This document shows positions 17,727-27,049 of a DNA stretch of 64,000 nt, in pieces. This stretch comes from DASXMT01 sp963803065 (GTDB lineage Bacteria > Actinomycetota > Acidimicrobiia > Acidimicrobiales > RAAP-2). The DNA lies in contig CAWDKW010000002.1 of assembly GCA_963803065.1 (NCBI GenBank), positions 62,001 through 126,000 of the forward strand, read 5' to 3'. Numbering within the stretch: the stretch's first letter is position 1; every line of letters begins with the position of its first letter. Under the pieces are notes generated by a model. That model was not told where the DNA came from and searched no databases. It saw nothing but the letters and a program-made list of their open reading frames with translations. The position numbers and the translations under genes are program-made.

Positions 17727-17910
17727 CCTCCCAGTCTACCGAGGGGTACCGCTGCCGCTCGGTCTGCTCGGGGTGGTCCGATCAGGGTGCCGGCCGCATC
17801 GCCCGGGCCGTCGCTCCGGTCCGCTCGGGCGATCTCGTCGGTGCGGGCGACCTCGCAGACAGTGACCGGGCGACAACGGCGGGCGCCTGTCCCGCTACGC
17901 TCGGGCATCC

Positions 17911-19509
17911 ATGTCGTCCGTCGATCCCCGCACACCCGTCATCGTGGGGGTCGGTCAGGTCACCAACCGGCGCGACGCCGACCCGGAAGCGGACCTCGTC
18001 GGCCGTCCTGAACCGACCGAGCTGATGGTCACCGCCGTCCTGTCCGCGGTCGACGACTGTGACGGCACGTCCGCCGGGGCGAGCTCTCCGGCTGGTTGTG
18101 CGCTCCTGAAGCGCACTGACTCCGTCCGGGCCATCCCCCCCTTCAGCTGGGATTACCGGAACCCGGCCGGGCTGGTGGCCGAGCGGCTGTCCATCGCACC
18201 CAGAGAACTGGCGCTGGCCACGGTGGGCGGGAACAACCCACAGCTGGTGGTGAACCAGACTGCCCTGGCCATTGGACGGGGCGAGCTCGACGTCGCCGTG
18301 ATCGTCGGGGCCGACTGTGGCTACACGGCGACGGCGGCCCGCAGGCACCCCGGCCGCCCCGTCCTGGGCTGGACGGTCGAGGCCCCGGGCGGCAACCAGC
18401 CCATGACCCTGGGTACGGCTCGCCGCGGCACTACCGACGCCGAGGAGGCCAGCGGCATCGACGTGCCCATCCACGTGTTCCCCCTGTTCGAGAACGCGCT
18501 CCGGGCCGCTTCCGGGCGTTCCCTCCGCGAGCACGACGAGCGCATGGGCCGATTGTGGGCCCGGTTCTCCCAGGTGGCGTCCGGGCATCCCAACGCCTGG
18601 ATCACCGAGCCCTGTACCCCCGAGGACATCCTCACGGTCAGCGAGGCCAACCGGATGGTCTCCTTCCCGTACCCCAAGCTGCTGACCGGGAACATGCAGG
18701 TCGACCAAGGAGCGGCGCTGATCGTCTGCTCTGCTGCCGCCGCTGAGGCGGCGGCCGTGCCCCGCGACCGGTGGGTGTTCCCCTTGGCCGGCGCGGATGC
18801 AAACGACCACTGGTTCCTCTCCCATCGAGCCGACTTCCATTCCTCACCCGCCGTTCGCCTCGGTGCCCGCGCGGCCATGGCCCAGGCAGGCACCGACATA
18901 GACGGCATCGCCCACCTCGACTTCTACTCCTACTTCCCCTCCGCCGTCGAGGTCGTCGCCGACGAGCTTGGTGTGGACATCGAAGGGGACCGGCCCTTGA
19001 CGGTCACGGGCGGGCTCACCTTCTTCGGGGCGCCGGGTAACGACTACGGGAGCCACGCCATCGCCACCATGGTGGGAGCGCTTCGGGAGGACCCCGGCTC
19101 TCTCGGCATGGTCACCAACGTGGGCCTGAACATGACCAAGCACTCCATCGGGATCTACGGGACCGAACCGCCGTCTTCCGCCCGGTCCGCTCCCGCCATC
19201 ATCCCGGAGAACACCGAGGTGGAGGAAGCCTCGGCGTTCCGCTGGGTTGACCCCCAGGCGGCGGTGGACGCCCTTCCACAGTGCTCGCCGGATGCCGATG
19301 CCGCCGGTGAGGTCACGGTGGAGACCTACACGGTCACCTATGACCGCGATGGTGCACCCGAGCACGCCATCGTCGCGTGCCGTACACCCGAGGGTCGTCG
19401 CGCCTGGGCCAACGTCACCGACACCGACCAGCTGGCCGTACTGGTGACCGAGGAGGGATGCGGGCGGTTGGGCATGCTCCGCAGCGACGGCCGGGTGGAC
19501 CTGCGCTGA
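17911..19509 (+). CDS. Thiolase-like protein (TLP1 type) without the nucleophilic Cys
   Basis: A 532-residue member of the thiolase superfamily, of the sort often annotated acetyl-CoA acetyltransferase in actinobacteria. The N-terminus TPVIVGVGQVTNRRD and the half-site NNPQLVVNQTALAIGRGELD are typical. The position of the thiolase nucleophilic Cys reads VGGNNPQ (Asn) and the second Cys of the C-x-G motif is missing, so classic thiolase chemistry is unlikely. Residues about 430-532 match the additional C-terminal domain seen in thiolase-like protein type 1. A role in acyl-CoA or lipid metabolism is inference. A possible promoter (GACAAC-18-TACGCT) lies just ahead of the ATG. Confidence 0.8.
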   Translation: MSSVDPRTPVIVGVGQVTNRRDADPEADLVGRPEPTELMVTAVLSAVDDCDGTSAGASSPAGCALLKRTDSVRAIPPFSWDYRNPAGLVAERLSIAPRELALATVGGNNPQLVVNQTALAIGRGELDVAVIVGADCGYTATAARRHPGRPVLGWTVEAPGGNQPMTLGTARRGTTDAEEASGIDVPIHVFPLFENALRAASGRSLREHDERMGRLWARFSQVASGHPNAWITEPCTPEDILTVSEANRMVSFPYPKLLTGNMQVDQGAALIVCSAAAAEAAAVPRDRWVFPLAGADANDHWFLSHRADFHSSPAVRLGARAAMAQAGTDIDGIAHLDFYSYFPSAVEVVADELGVDIEGDRPLTVTGGLTFFGAPGNDYGSHAIATMVGALREDPGSLGMVTNVGLNMTKHSIGIYGTEPPSSARSAPAIIPENTEVEEASAFRWVDPQAAVDALPQCSPDADAAGEVTVETYTVTYDRDGAPEHAIVACRTPEGRRAWANVTDTDQLAVLVTEEGCGRLGMLRSDGRVDLR

Positions 19510-19676
19510 CCCTCGGGAGACCCGGCGAGCGGTTGGAGCTGCTACTGACCCTGCGACGTCAAGCGAGCGAGGCGCTTTCGCTGTGCTCAGGGCCTCGCGA
19601 TGGGTCGACGTGCGCTCTCGTGTGGGCACGGGCTGGGCTCTCTGAGCGGCCGGTGGCGCCGATTAACCTGATAGCC

Positions 19677-20165
19677 GTGAGCGACAATTCTGGGACCCAG
19701 CTGACGCGTGAGACCTACGAGCGGCTCCAGGCCGAGCTCGAGGACCTGACCACCCGGGGACGGGTGGAGATCGCCGCCGCCATCGAGTCGGCCCGGGCCC
19801 TCGGTGACCTGTCGGAGAACGGCGACTACCACGCGGCCAAGGACTCGCAAGGCAAAATGGAGTCCCGGATCCGTCAGCTCCAGGCGCTGCTCAAGGAGGC
19901 ACAGGTCGTGGACAACGGGGCGGAGGCGCCCGACGGGACGGTGGGGCCCGGTGCGGTGGTCACCCTTCGCTACGAGGGGGACGACGAGGAAGACACCCAG
20001 GACTTCTTCGTCGGGTCGATCGAGGAGCGCCAGGGCGATCTCACCGTGGTGTCCCCCGGCTCGCCCCTGGGCCAGGCCCTGATCGGGCGAGAGGCTTCGG
20101 ATGTCGTCGAGTACGCCGCACCGGGCGGCAACCTGAAGGTCGAAATCGTGAAAGTAGGGAACTGA
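19677..20165 (+). CDS. greA: Transcription elongation factor GreA
   Basis: Rescues backtracked RNA polymerase by stimulating RNA cleavage. 162 residues: N-terminal coiled coil (LTRETYERLQAELEDL, then ALGDLSENGDYHAAKDSQ with the acidic tip residues) and a C-terminal FKBP-like domain ending SPLGQALIGREASDVVEY. The start is GTG, since no family sequence precedes it. TAACCT (about 19665-19670) is so close to the GTG that the mRNA may be leaderless. leuC follows after 4 bp. Confidence 0.95.
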   Translation: MSDNSGTQLTRETYERLQAELEDLTTRGRVEIAAAIESARALGDLSENGDYHAAKDSQGKMESRIRQLQALLKEAQVVDNGAEAPDGTVGPGAVVTLRYEGDDEEDTQDFFVGSIEERQGDLTVVSPGSPLGQALIGREASDVVEYAAPGGNLKVEIVKVGN

Positions 20166-20169
20166 TCCG

Positions 20170-21600
20170 ATGGCCGAAACGCCCCGTACGATGGCCGAAT
20201 CACCCCGGACCCTGTCCGAGAAGGTCTGGGACCGCCATGTCGTGCACGTCGGCCACGACGAGCCGGACATCCTCTTCATCGATCTGCACCTCGTCCACGA
20301 GGTGACCTCCCCCCAGGCTTTCGAGGGCCTCCGCTTGGCCGGTCGGTCCGTCCGTCGCCCCGACCTCACCGTGGCCACGGCAGACCACAACGTACCGACC
20401 AAGGACATCGACAAGCCGGTGTCCGATCCCATCTCGGCCAAGCAGCTCGAGGTGTTGGCAGCCAACTGCACCGAGTTCGGCATCACGTGCTACCCGATGG
20501 GAGACGTCAACCAGGGCATCGTCCATATCATCGGTCCCGAGCAGGGGCTGACTCAGCCGGGGATGACCATCGTGTGCGGTGACAGCCACACGTCGACCCA
20601 CGGGGCGTTCGGGGCTCTGGCCTTCGGCATCGGCACCAGCGAGGTCGAGCATGTCCTGGCCACCCAGAGCCTCCCCCAACAACGGCCGTCGACCATGGCC
20701 GTGACCATCGACGGTGAGCTCCCCGCCGGGGTCACGGCCAAGGACATCGTGCTCGCCGTCATCGGCCGGATCGGGACCGGGGGCGGGATGGGGCACATCA
20801 TCGAGTACCGGGGCTCGGCCATCCGGAGCCTTTCGATGGAGGGGCGGATGACGGTCTGCAACATGTCCATCGAGGCGGGGGCCCGCGCCGGGATGATCGC
20901 GCCGGACGCGACCACCGTGGCCTACATCGAGGGCCGGGACCATGCCCCCAAGGGGCCGGCCTGGGACGAAGCGGTGGAGGCCTGGCACCGGCTGCCGACC
21001 GATGCCGGCGCCACCTTCGACAAGGAGGTGACCATCGACGCATCGGCACTGTTCCCCCATGTCACCTGGGGGACGAACCCGGCCCAGGTGGCCCGCATCG
21101 ACGCGGCCGTTCCCGATCCGGACTCGTTCGACACCCCGGGCGAGCGCGAGGCCGCGGCTCGGGCCCTCGAGTACATGGGCCTGGTGGCCGGAACGCCACT
21201 GCACGAGGTCCCGGTTGACACCGTGTTCATCGGGTCGTGCACCAACGGCCGGATCGAGGACCTGCGGTCGGCGGCCGACGTGCTGCGGGGTCGGCGGGTC
21301 CATGCCGGGATGCGCGCATTGGTCGTACCCGGGTCCCACCGGGTCAAGGCCCAGGCCGAGTCCGAGGGCCTGGACACGGTATTCACGGCAGCCGGGTTCG
21401 ACTGGCGGGAACCGGGTTGCTCGATGTGCCTGGCCATGAACCCCGACAAGCTCGCTCCCGGCGAGCGGGCCGCCTCCACCTCGAACCGGAACTTCGAGGG
21501 TCGACAGGGCCGGGGTGGCCGCACCCACCTGGTCTCTCCCGCCGTGGCCGCGGCCACCTCGGTGGCCGGCCACTTCGTCACACCCGAGGAGCTCGACTGA
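20170..21600 (+). CDS. leuC: 3-isopropylmalate dehydratase large subunit
   Basis: Large subunit of isopropylmalate isomerase (leucine biosynthesis), an aconitase-type 4Fe-4S enzyme. 476 residues. The cluster cysteines are in FIGSCTNGRIEDLR and GCSMCLAMNPD; the active-site segments CGDSHTSTHGAFG and SNRNFEGRQG are intact. The first residues (AETPRTMAESPRT) are an imperfect repeat not seen in the family, so the second Met may be the true start. leuD follows with a TGATG overlap. Confidence 0.97.
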   Translation: MAETPRTMAESPRTLSEKVWDRHVVHVGHDEPDILFIDLHLVHEVTSPQAFEGLRLAGRSVRRPDLTVATADHNVPTKDIDKPVSDPISAKQLEVLAANCTEFGITCYPMGDVNQGIVHIIGPEQGLTQPGMTIVCGDSHTSTHGAFGALAFGIGTSEVEHVLATQSLPQQRPSTMAVTIDGELPAGVTAKDIVLAVIGRIGTGGGMGHIIEYRGSAIRSLSMEGRMTVCNMSIEAGARAGMIAPDATTVAYIEGRDHAPKGPAWDEAVEAWHRLPTDAGATFDKEVTIDASALFPHVTWGTNPAQVARIDAAVPDPDSFDTPGEREAAARALEYMGLVAGTPLHEVPVDTVFIGSCTNGRIEDLRSAADVLRGRRVHAGMRALVVPGSHRVKAQAESEGLDTVFTAAGFDWREPGCSMCLAMNPDKLAPGERAASTSNRNFEGRQGRGGRTHLVSPAVAAATSVAGHFVTPEELD

Positions 21601-22193
21601 TGGAAGCCGTCCAAGTGGTGACCGGTCGGGCCGTGCCCCTGGACCGGTCCGACGTCGACACCGACCAGATCATCCCGTCGGACTGGCTGAAGCGGGTGGA
21701 GCGGACCGGGTTCGGCGCCGGCCTGTTCGGCGAGTGGCGGGACGACCGCGACTTCGTCCTGAACCAGGAGGAGTTCGCCGGGGCGACCATCCTCGTGGCC
21801 GGCAACAACTTCGGGACCGGCTCTTCCCGGGAGCACGCGGTCTGGGCCCTCCAGGACTACGGCTTCCGAGCCGTTATCTCGCCCCGCTTCGCGGACATCT
21901 TCCGCAACAATTGCACCAAGTCGGGCCTCGTCCCGGTCCAGGTATCCGCGGAGGTCGGGCGAGCGCTGCTCGATGCGGTGGTCGCCGATCCGTCGCTAGA
22001 GATAACGGTGGACGTGAAGCGCTGCACGCTCGACGCACCGGCGGCCGGGATCGAGACGACGTTCCCCTTGGACGACTTCACCCGGGAGCGCCTCGTCAAC
22101 GGCTGGGACGACATCGGGCTGACCTTGCGCTACCTGGACGAGATCGACGCGTACGAGGCACATCGAGCTTCCTGGCTCCCCGTCACTCGTTGA
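21600..22193 (+). CDS. leuD: 3-isopropylmalate dehydratase small subunit
   Basis: Swivel-domain partner of LeuC; together they isomerise 2-isopropylmalate to 3-isopropylmalate. 197 residues. Landmarks are DRSDVDTDQIIPSDWLKR near the N-terminus, and NNFGTGSSREHAVWAL and SPRFADIFRNN in the core. The ATG overlaps the leuC stop, implying coupled translation in equal amounts. Confidence 0.97.
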   Translation: MEAVQVVTGRAVPLDRSDVDTDQIIPSDWLKRVERTGFGAGLFGEWRDDRDFVLNQEEFAGATILVAGNNFGTGSSREHAVWALQDYGFRAVISPRFADIFRNNCTKSGLVPVQVSAEVGRALLDAVVADPSLEITVDVKRCTLDAPAAGIETTFPLDDFTRERLVNGWDDIGLTLRYLDEIDAYEAHRASWLPVTR

Positions 22194-22277
22194 GGGACGG
22201 CTCGAGACCGCTCCTCGTGGAGGGTTCTGCCGGCTGGGTCGATCAGGACTCGGGTCCGCACCCTCGGTAGGGTGGCC

Positions 22278-22439
22278 ATGGTGAAACGACTTCTGCTCCT
22301 CCTACTCGTCGCCGGGCTGGCCGCGGTCGCGGTCTTCAAAGTGATCGGGGACCGAAACAAGGACGCGACTGGTTTGATCCCAGGCATTGGCGGCGATACC
22401 TGGCCGCCAGTTCCATCAGCGCCAACCTCTGTGATCTGA
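22278..22439 (+). CDS. Small single-pass membrane protein (53 aa)
   Basis: A short reading frame of 53 residues beginning MVKRLLLLLLVAGLAAVAVF, a clear membrane helix with positive residues ahead of it, followed by a polar tail with GGDTWPPVPSAPTS. Composition and topology resemble the small conserved membrane proteins common in actinobacterial genomes, but I do not recognise a named family. It lies 84 bp after leuD on the same strand. The codon usage and clean start and stop make it a likely gene. Confidence 0.55.
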   Translation: MVKRLLLLLLVAGLAAVAVFKVIGDRNKDATGLIPGIGGDTWPPVPSAPTSVI

Positions 22440-22533
22440 GCACGTCGGCAACCACGTACGACCGTATCCGAACTGTCTGCCGGATAAGGCCCTGGGCGAT
22501 ATGCGGGACGGCGCCCTGGGCGGACGATACGGG

Positions 22534-22833
22534 CTACGCCTGGACGATCCGAGCAAGCAGAGCCCGCCTCGGCGTCAAGAAGGATCTCCAAAAGGCGCTC
22601 CAGGGCAGGGACACCTCGACCCGAAGCTTCCCGTTCTTCGGGAGCTCGACTGCCAACGGCGAGCTCGACGTCCAGTCCATCCAGGCCTGGATCGAATGCG
22701 GGCCGGGCCGAACCCTCACAGTCTCAGTCTGACCTGGCCGGAGCCGAGCTACCACGACTCCATCGAGATCGATCCTCATTCTTCGCGCCGCGCCGGCCGT
22801 ATCACTGGCCCGTTGCAGGATGAGCTGCGCCAC
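22534..22833 (-). CDS. Conserved-looking hypothetical protein, small beta-rich domain
   Basis: A 99-residue protein starting (GTG) MAQLILQRASD. The middle reads RIDLDGVVVARLRPGQTETV then VRPGPHSIQAWMDWTSS, a pattern like PEGA-type or small Ig-like surface domains (an internal 'G..V..L.PG.T..V.V.PG.H.I' rhythm). A basic C-terminus (FLTPRRALLARIVQ) follows. A longer start at 22917 is possible but adds a Gly/Arg/Ser-rich stretch. No named family is recognised. It is between leuD and serA, facing the latter's direction. Confidence 0.55.
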   Translation of the reverse strand: MAQLILQRASDTAGAARRMRIDLDGVVVARLRPGQTETVRVRPGPHSIQAWMDWTSSSPLAVELPKNGKLRVEVSLPWSAFWRSFLTPRRALLARIVQA

Positions 22834-22966
22834 CGGTTTCCCTCCGTCCCGTCTGCTTCCGACCGGCACCACCGACGACCTCGACCTCGACCCGCCGACC
22901 CGTCCGACGGCTCCCACTCCTCGGCGGAACCCGACCGGCTCCTTTAGCCGGAATCGTCGATCAGGT

Positions 22967-24532
22967 TCAGGACTGAACGGTATGCACGTCGCTGATACCC
23001 GGCGCGGCGCGAAGCCGACTCAGGGCATCGTCTGGCGCCAACCGATCGGTGGTCAGCACCATCAACGCGGTGTGCCCGGTGGCCGACGGGCCCACCGCCA
23101 TCGATGAGATGGACACGTCGGCTTCACCGATGATGGTCCCCACCACGCCGATCATTCCGGCCCGATCGTCGTTTCGCACGACCAACATGTTGGGAGCAGG
23201 AGGAACCTCGACCGTATGGTCGTCCACCATGACCAAACGGGGTTCGGGCCTGGGACCGGTCAGCGTCCCGGCAACTGAGTGGTCGCCGCTCCGCAACGTG
23301 ATGAGGTTCACGAAGTCCTGTGCGGTGACCGTCGAGGTCTCCCGGACGACCAGGCCCCGCTCGGTGGCCAGCTGGGGCGCGTTGACATACGACACCGGTT
23401 CCTCGGTCCCCGCGGCGAAGATCCCCTTCAAGATGGAGAGGGTGAGGATCCCAGTGCCGGCACCGGCCAAGCCACCCTGGTACTCGATGTCGAGGACGTC
23501 GGGCAGTCCGTCGTTCAAGCACGAAAAGATCCGGCCGAGCTGCTCAGACAGGCCCATGAAGGGCCGCACCGTCTCAGAGACGTCGGTGGCCGACACGTTG
23601 ACGGCATAAGGAACGAAGTCGCCGCTGAGAGCCAAGATCACCTGTTCGGCGATGGTCACGCCCGCCTTGTCCTGCGCCTCGGCCGTCGAGGCCCCAAGGT
23701 GGGGGGCCACGATGACCGACGGCAATTCGAACAGGGGCGACTCGGTGGTCGGTTCCTTGGCGAACACGTCGAGACCCGCCCCTTGGATCTGGCCATCCTT
23801 GATGGCTTCGGCCAGGGCCTCCTCGTCCACGATCCCGCCCCGGGCCGTGTTGATGATGCGCAGGCCCGGCTTGGCCTTGGCCAACAGGTCGCGGCCGAAC
23901 AGGCCGATGGTGTCGGGGGTCTTGGGCAAATGGATCGTGACGAAGTCCGCCTCGGCCACCAGCTCCTCGATGCCCATGAGCGCCACCCCCATGTGCTTGG
24001 CCCGGTCAGCCGAGACGTAGGGGTCGTAGGCCACCAGGTGCATCCCGAATGCCATTGCCCGTTGTGCCACCAAGGCTCCGACCCGACCCAGGCCGACCAC
24101 GCCGAGCGTCTTGCCATGCAGCTCCACGCCGGTCCACTTGGAGCGCTCCCACTTGCCGGCCACAAGGGCAGAATGGGCCTGGGGGATGTTGCGGGCCTGG
24201 GCCAACAGCAAGGCCATGGCCTGTTCTGCTGCGGACAGGATGTTCGACTGAGGTGCGTTGACCACCATGACACCGCGATCGGTGGCCGCGGTCACATCGA
24301 CGTTGTCCAGGCCGATGCCCGCTCGGCCCACCACCACGAGGTCGGTTCCTGCGGTGAGGACCTCCGCCGTGACCGTCGTGGCCGAACGGATGATCAGCGC
24401 GTCGGCTCCGACGACGGCGGACAGCAGCTCCTCGGGCGACAGGTCGGTCTGGACATCCACCTCGTACCCGGCCTCAGCCAGCAGATCGAGGCCTCGCTGC
24501 GCCAACTTCTCGGTGACGAGCACCCTACCCAT
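22967..24532 (-). CDS. serA: D-3-phosphoglycerate dehydrogenase
   Basis: First enzyme of serine biosynthesis, oxidising 3-phosphoglycerate with NAD. 521 residues, the long form found in mycobacteria: catalytic/NAD domain (Rossmann VVGLGRVGALVAQRA, Arg/Glu/His set in INTARGGIVDE, LDVFAKEP, APHLGASTAEAQ), an intervening allosteric (ASB) domain at about 320-440, and a C-terminal ACT domain (MLVVRNDDRAGMIGVVGTII) that senses serine. The start MGRVLVTEKLA was preferred, 21 nt into a longer frame. It is 92 bp downstream of aspC on the same strand. Confidence 0.97.
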   Translation of the reverse strand: MGRVLVTEKLAQRGLDLLAEAGYEVDVQTDLSPEELLSAVVGADALIIRSATTVTAEVLTAGTDLVVVGRAGIGLDNVDVTAATDRGVMVVNAPQSNILSAAEQAMALLLAQARNIPQAHSALVAGKWERSKWTGVELHGKTLGVVGLGRVGALVAQRAMAFGMHLVAYDPYVSADRAKHMGVALMGIEELVAEADFVTIHLPKTPDTIGLFGRDLLAKAKPGLRIINTARGGIVDEEALAEAIKDGQIQGAGLDVFAKEPTTESPLFELPSVIVAPHLGASTAEAQDKAGVTIAEQVILALSGDFVPYAVNVSATDVSETVRPFMGLSEQLGRIFSCLNDGLPDVLDIEYQGGLAGAGTGILTLSILKGIFAAGTEEPVSYVNAPQLATERGLVVRETSTVTAQDFVNLITLRSGDHSVAGTLTGPRPEPRLVMVDDHTVEVPPAPNMLVVRNDDRAGMIGVVGTIIGEADVSISSMAVGPSATGHTALMVLTTDRLAPDDALSRLRAAPGISDVHTVQS

Positions 24533-24624
24533 GGTGTTCCTTCCTCTCGGCACGTCCCCCGGCGTGCATGTCTTGACCAGCGGCCGGCGTGCCTTGACCG
24601 GGGTCCGACGTCGACCCTACGGAC

Positions 24625-25866
24625 CTAGCTGGCCTCGCCGAACAACTTCGACAGCCGGGTAACCCCTTCGACCAGGTTCTCGTCGCCGAGGGCGTACGAC
24701 ATCCGGAAATACCCCGGTGCGCCGAATGCCTCGCCGGGAACGACCGCCACCTTCACCTCGTCGATGGCCAGCTCGGCCAGTTGGGAGCTGGAGCTGGGAC
24801 GGTGACCGCGGATCTCTCGGCCCAACAGGCCCTTCACCGAGGGGAATGCGTAGAACGCCCCCTTGGGGTCGATGCAGGAGACCCCGTCGATCTCGTTCAA
24901 CATCGTGTGGATCGTTTGCCGGCGGCGGTCGAAGGCCTCGCGCATCTCGGCAACTGCCGTCAGGTCCCCGGCAACGGCGGCCAGCGCCGCCTTCTGCGAC
25001 ACGTTGGCCACGTTTGACGTCTCGTGAGACTGGAGATTGGTCGCCGCCGTCACGATGTCGGTGGGGCCGATGAGCCATCCCACTCGCCAACCGGTCATGG
25101 CATAGGTCTTGGCCACGCCGTTCACCACGATGCAGCGATCGATCAGCTCTGGCACGACCACGGGCATCGAATGATGCTCGACCCCGTCATAGGTCAGATG
25201 CTCGTAGATCTCATCGGTGATCACCCAGATGTGATGTTCCACGGCCCACCGACCGATGGCCTCGATCTCCTGGCGCGGGTACACCGATCCGGTCGGGTTG
25301 GACGGCGAGACGAACAGGAGCACCTTCGTCCTGTCTGTCCTGGCTGCCTCGAGCTGGGCGATCGATACCCGGAATTCGCTCGACTCGTCGGTAGGGATCA
25401 CCACGGGGACCCCTCCGGCCAGGGCGATCGCCTCGGGATAGGTGGTCCAGTACGGGGCGGGAAGCAACACCTCATCCCCGGGATCGCACAAGACGGCGAA
25501 TGCGTTGGCGATGGCCTGCTTGCCCCCGTTGGTCACCAGGATCTGGGACGGCGTGACCTCCAGTCCCGAATCGCGCCTGGTCTTCTCCACCAGGGCCTCG
25601 CGCAGGGCCGGAATCCCGGCCGTCGGCGTGTACTTGTGGGACTTGGGGTCCCGGCAGGCGACCACCGCCGCCTCCACAATGTGCTCGGGCGTGGGGAAGT
25701 CGGGCTCCCCGGCGCCGAACCCGATCACCTTCTCACCCAGGGCCTGGAGCGCCTTCGCCTTGGCGTCCACGGCCAACGTGGCCGAGGGGGAGACCGCAGC
25801 AATTCTCAAGGAGATCCGGCGCTCCGGAGTGGGGCCCCTCGAGCCGGTTTCGGTCTGCATTGCCAT
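24625..25866 (-). CDS. Aspartate aminotransferase (class I/II, AspB/AspC type)
   Basis: PLP-dependent transaminase, most like bacterial type Ib aspartate aminotransferases. About 413 residues. Landmarks are GAGEPDFPTPEHI, NGGKQAIANAFAVLCDPGD, SPSNPTGSVY, DEIYEHLTYDG, and the PLP lysine in NGVAKTYAMTGWRVGW. The start is MAMQTETG or MQTETG; a still earlier Met (25875) would overlap the start of divergent serC. Neighbouring serA and serC suggest co-operation in serine or aspartate-family synthesis, although substrate specificity cannot be read directly. Confidence 0.9.
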   Translation of the reverse strand: MAMQTETGSRGPTPERRISLRIAAVSPSATLAVDAKAKALQALGEKVIGFGAGEPDFPTPEHIVEAAVVACRDPKSHKYTPTAGIPALREALVEKTRRDSGLEVTPSQILVTNGGKQAIANAFAVLCDPGDEVLLPAPYWTTYPEAIALAGGVPVVIPTDESSEFRVSIAQLEAARTDRTKVLLFVSPSNPTGSVYPRQEIEAIGRWAVEHHIWVITDEIYEHLTYDGVEHHSMPVVVPELIDRCIVVNGVAKTYAMTGWRVGWLIGPTDIVTAATNLQSHETSNVANVSQKAALAAVAGDLTAVAEMREAFDRRRQTIHTMLNEIDGVSCIDPKGAFYAFPSVKGLLGREIRGHRPSSSSQLAELAIDEVKVAVVPGEAFGAPGYFRMSYALGDENLVEGVTRLSKLFGEAS

Positions 25867-25885
25867 AGGTGCCATGATCGCATAT

Positions 25886-27028
25886 GTGACCGATACCCCC
25901 GACATCACGATCCCCGACAACCTGCGACCCACCGACGGCCGCTTTGGAGCCGGCCCCTCCAAGGTCCGACCGGCCGCCGTCTCCGCCCTGGCCGACGCTG
26001 CTCCGCACTTCCTCGGGACCAGCCACCGCCAGAAGCCGGTGAAATCGGTGGTGGGCAGCATTCGGGCTGGCCTCCGCGAGCTGTTCTCCCTTCCGGACGG
26101 CTACGAGGTGGTGCTGGGCAACGGGGGCACGACGTGCTTCTGGGACGCAGCCACGTTCGGGCTCATCGAGCACAAGAGCCAGCACCTGAGTTTCGGTGAG
26201 TTCTCGTCCAAGTTCGCCGCTGCAGCAGCTTCTGCCCCCCACCTGGCCGATCCTGAGATCATCACGTCGGACGTCGGCACCCACCCCACCACGGTGGCCA
26301 GGGACGACGTCGACCTCTACGCCCTGACCCACAACGAGACGTCGACCGGGGTCATGATGCCCATCGCCCGACCGAAGGGCGCGCCAGCACCAGCTGACGG
26401 CGGCGGACTGGTCGCAGTGGACGCCACCTCGGGCGCGGCTGGCCTCCCCGTCGACCCGGCCGAGTTCGATGCCTACTACTTCGCCCCCCAGAAGTGCTTC
26501 GGCTCGGACGGTGGCCTCTGGCTTGCCCTCCTCTCTCCCGCCGCCATCGACCGGATCGCCCGGATCAGCGCGTCGGGCCGGTGGATCCCTGCCTCGATGG
26601 ACCTGACCACGGCAGTGGACAACTCACGGCTCGATCAGACCTACAACACGCCCGCGCTGGCCACGCTGTTCCTCATGGACAACCAGATCCAGTGGTTCAA
26701 CGACAACGGGGGGCTGAAATTCGCCACCGGACGCAGCGATCGGTCGGCCGAGATCCTCTACACGTGGGCGGACAGCTCGGACTTTGCCCAGCCTTTCGTC
26801 CAACGGGAAGAGGACCGGAGCCACGTGATCGGTACCATCGACCTGGCCGATCCGATCGACGCGGCAACGGTGGCGGCCGTGCTCCGAGCCAACGGCATCG
26901 TCGACACCGAGCCCTACCGCAAGTTGGGGCGCAATCAGCTCCGCATCGCCATGTTCCCGGGCGTCGACCCCGAGGACGTGGCCTCGCTGTGCGCCTGCAT
27001 CAACTACGTCGTCGGTGCGCTGGCCTGA
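25886..27028 (+). CDS. serC: Phosphoserine aminotransferase (mycobacterial type)
   Basis: Second step of serine biosynthesis, converting 3-phosphohydroxypyruvate to phosphoserine. 380 residues. It belongs to the actinobacterial SerC branch (ITIPDNLRPTDGRFGAGPSKVR, LGTSHRQKPVKS, VVLGNGGTTCFWD, ALTHNETSTGV, FAPQKCFGSDGGLW with the PLP Lys). A GTG start gives VTDTPDITIP; an in-frame ATG 12 nt earlier (25874) is an alternative. With either, almost no sequence separates it from divergent aspC. Confidence 0.95.
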   Translation: MTDTPDITIPDNLRPTDGRFGAGPSKVRPAAVSALADAAPHFLGTSHRQKPVKSVVGSIRAGLRELFSLPDGYEVVLGNGGTTCFWDAATFGLIEHKSQHLSFGEFSSKFAAAAASAPHLADPEIITSDVGTHPTTVARDDVDLYALTHNETSTGVMMPIARPKGAPAPADGGGLVAVDATSGAAGLPVDPAEFDAYYFAPQKCFGSDGGLWLALLSPAAIDRIARISASGRWIPASMDLTTAVDNSRLDQTYNTPALATLFLMDNQIQWFNDNGGLKFATGRSDRSAEILYTWADSSDFAQPFVQREEDRSHVIGTIDLADPIDAATVAAVLRANGIVDTEPYRKLGRNQLRIAMFPGVDPEDVASLCACINYVVGALA

Positions 27029-27049
27029 CCCTGCAGACGGAGCCGTCGG

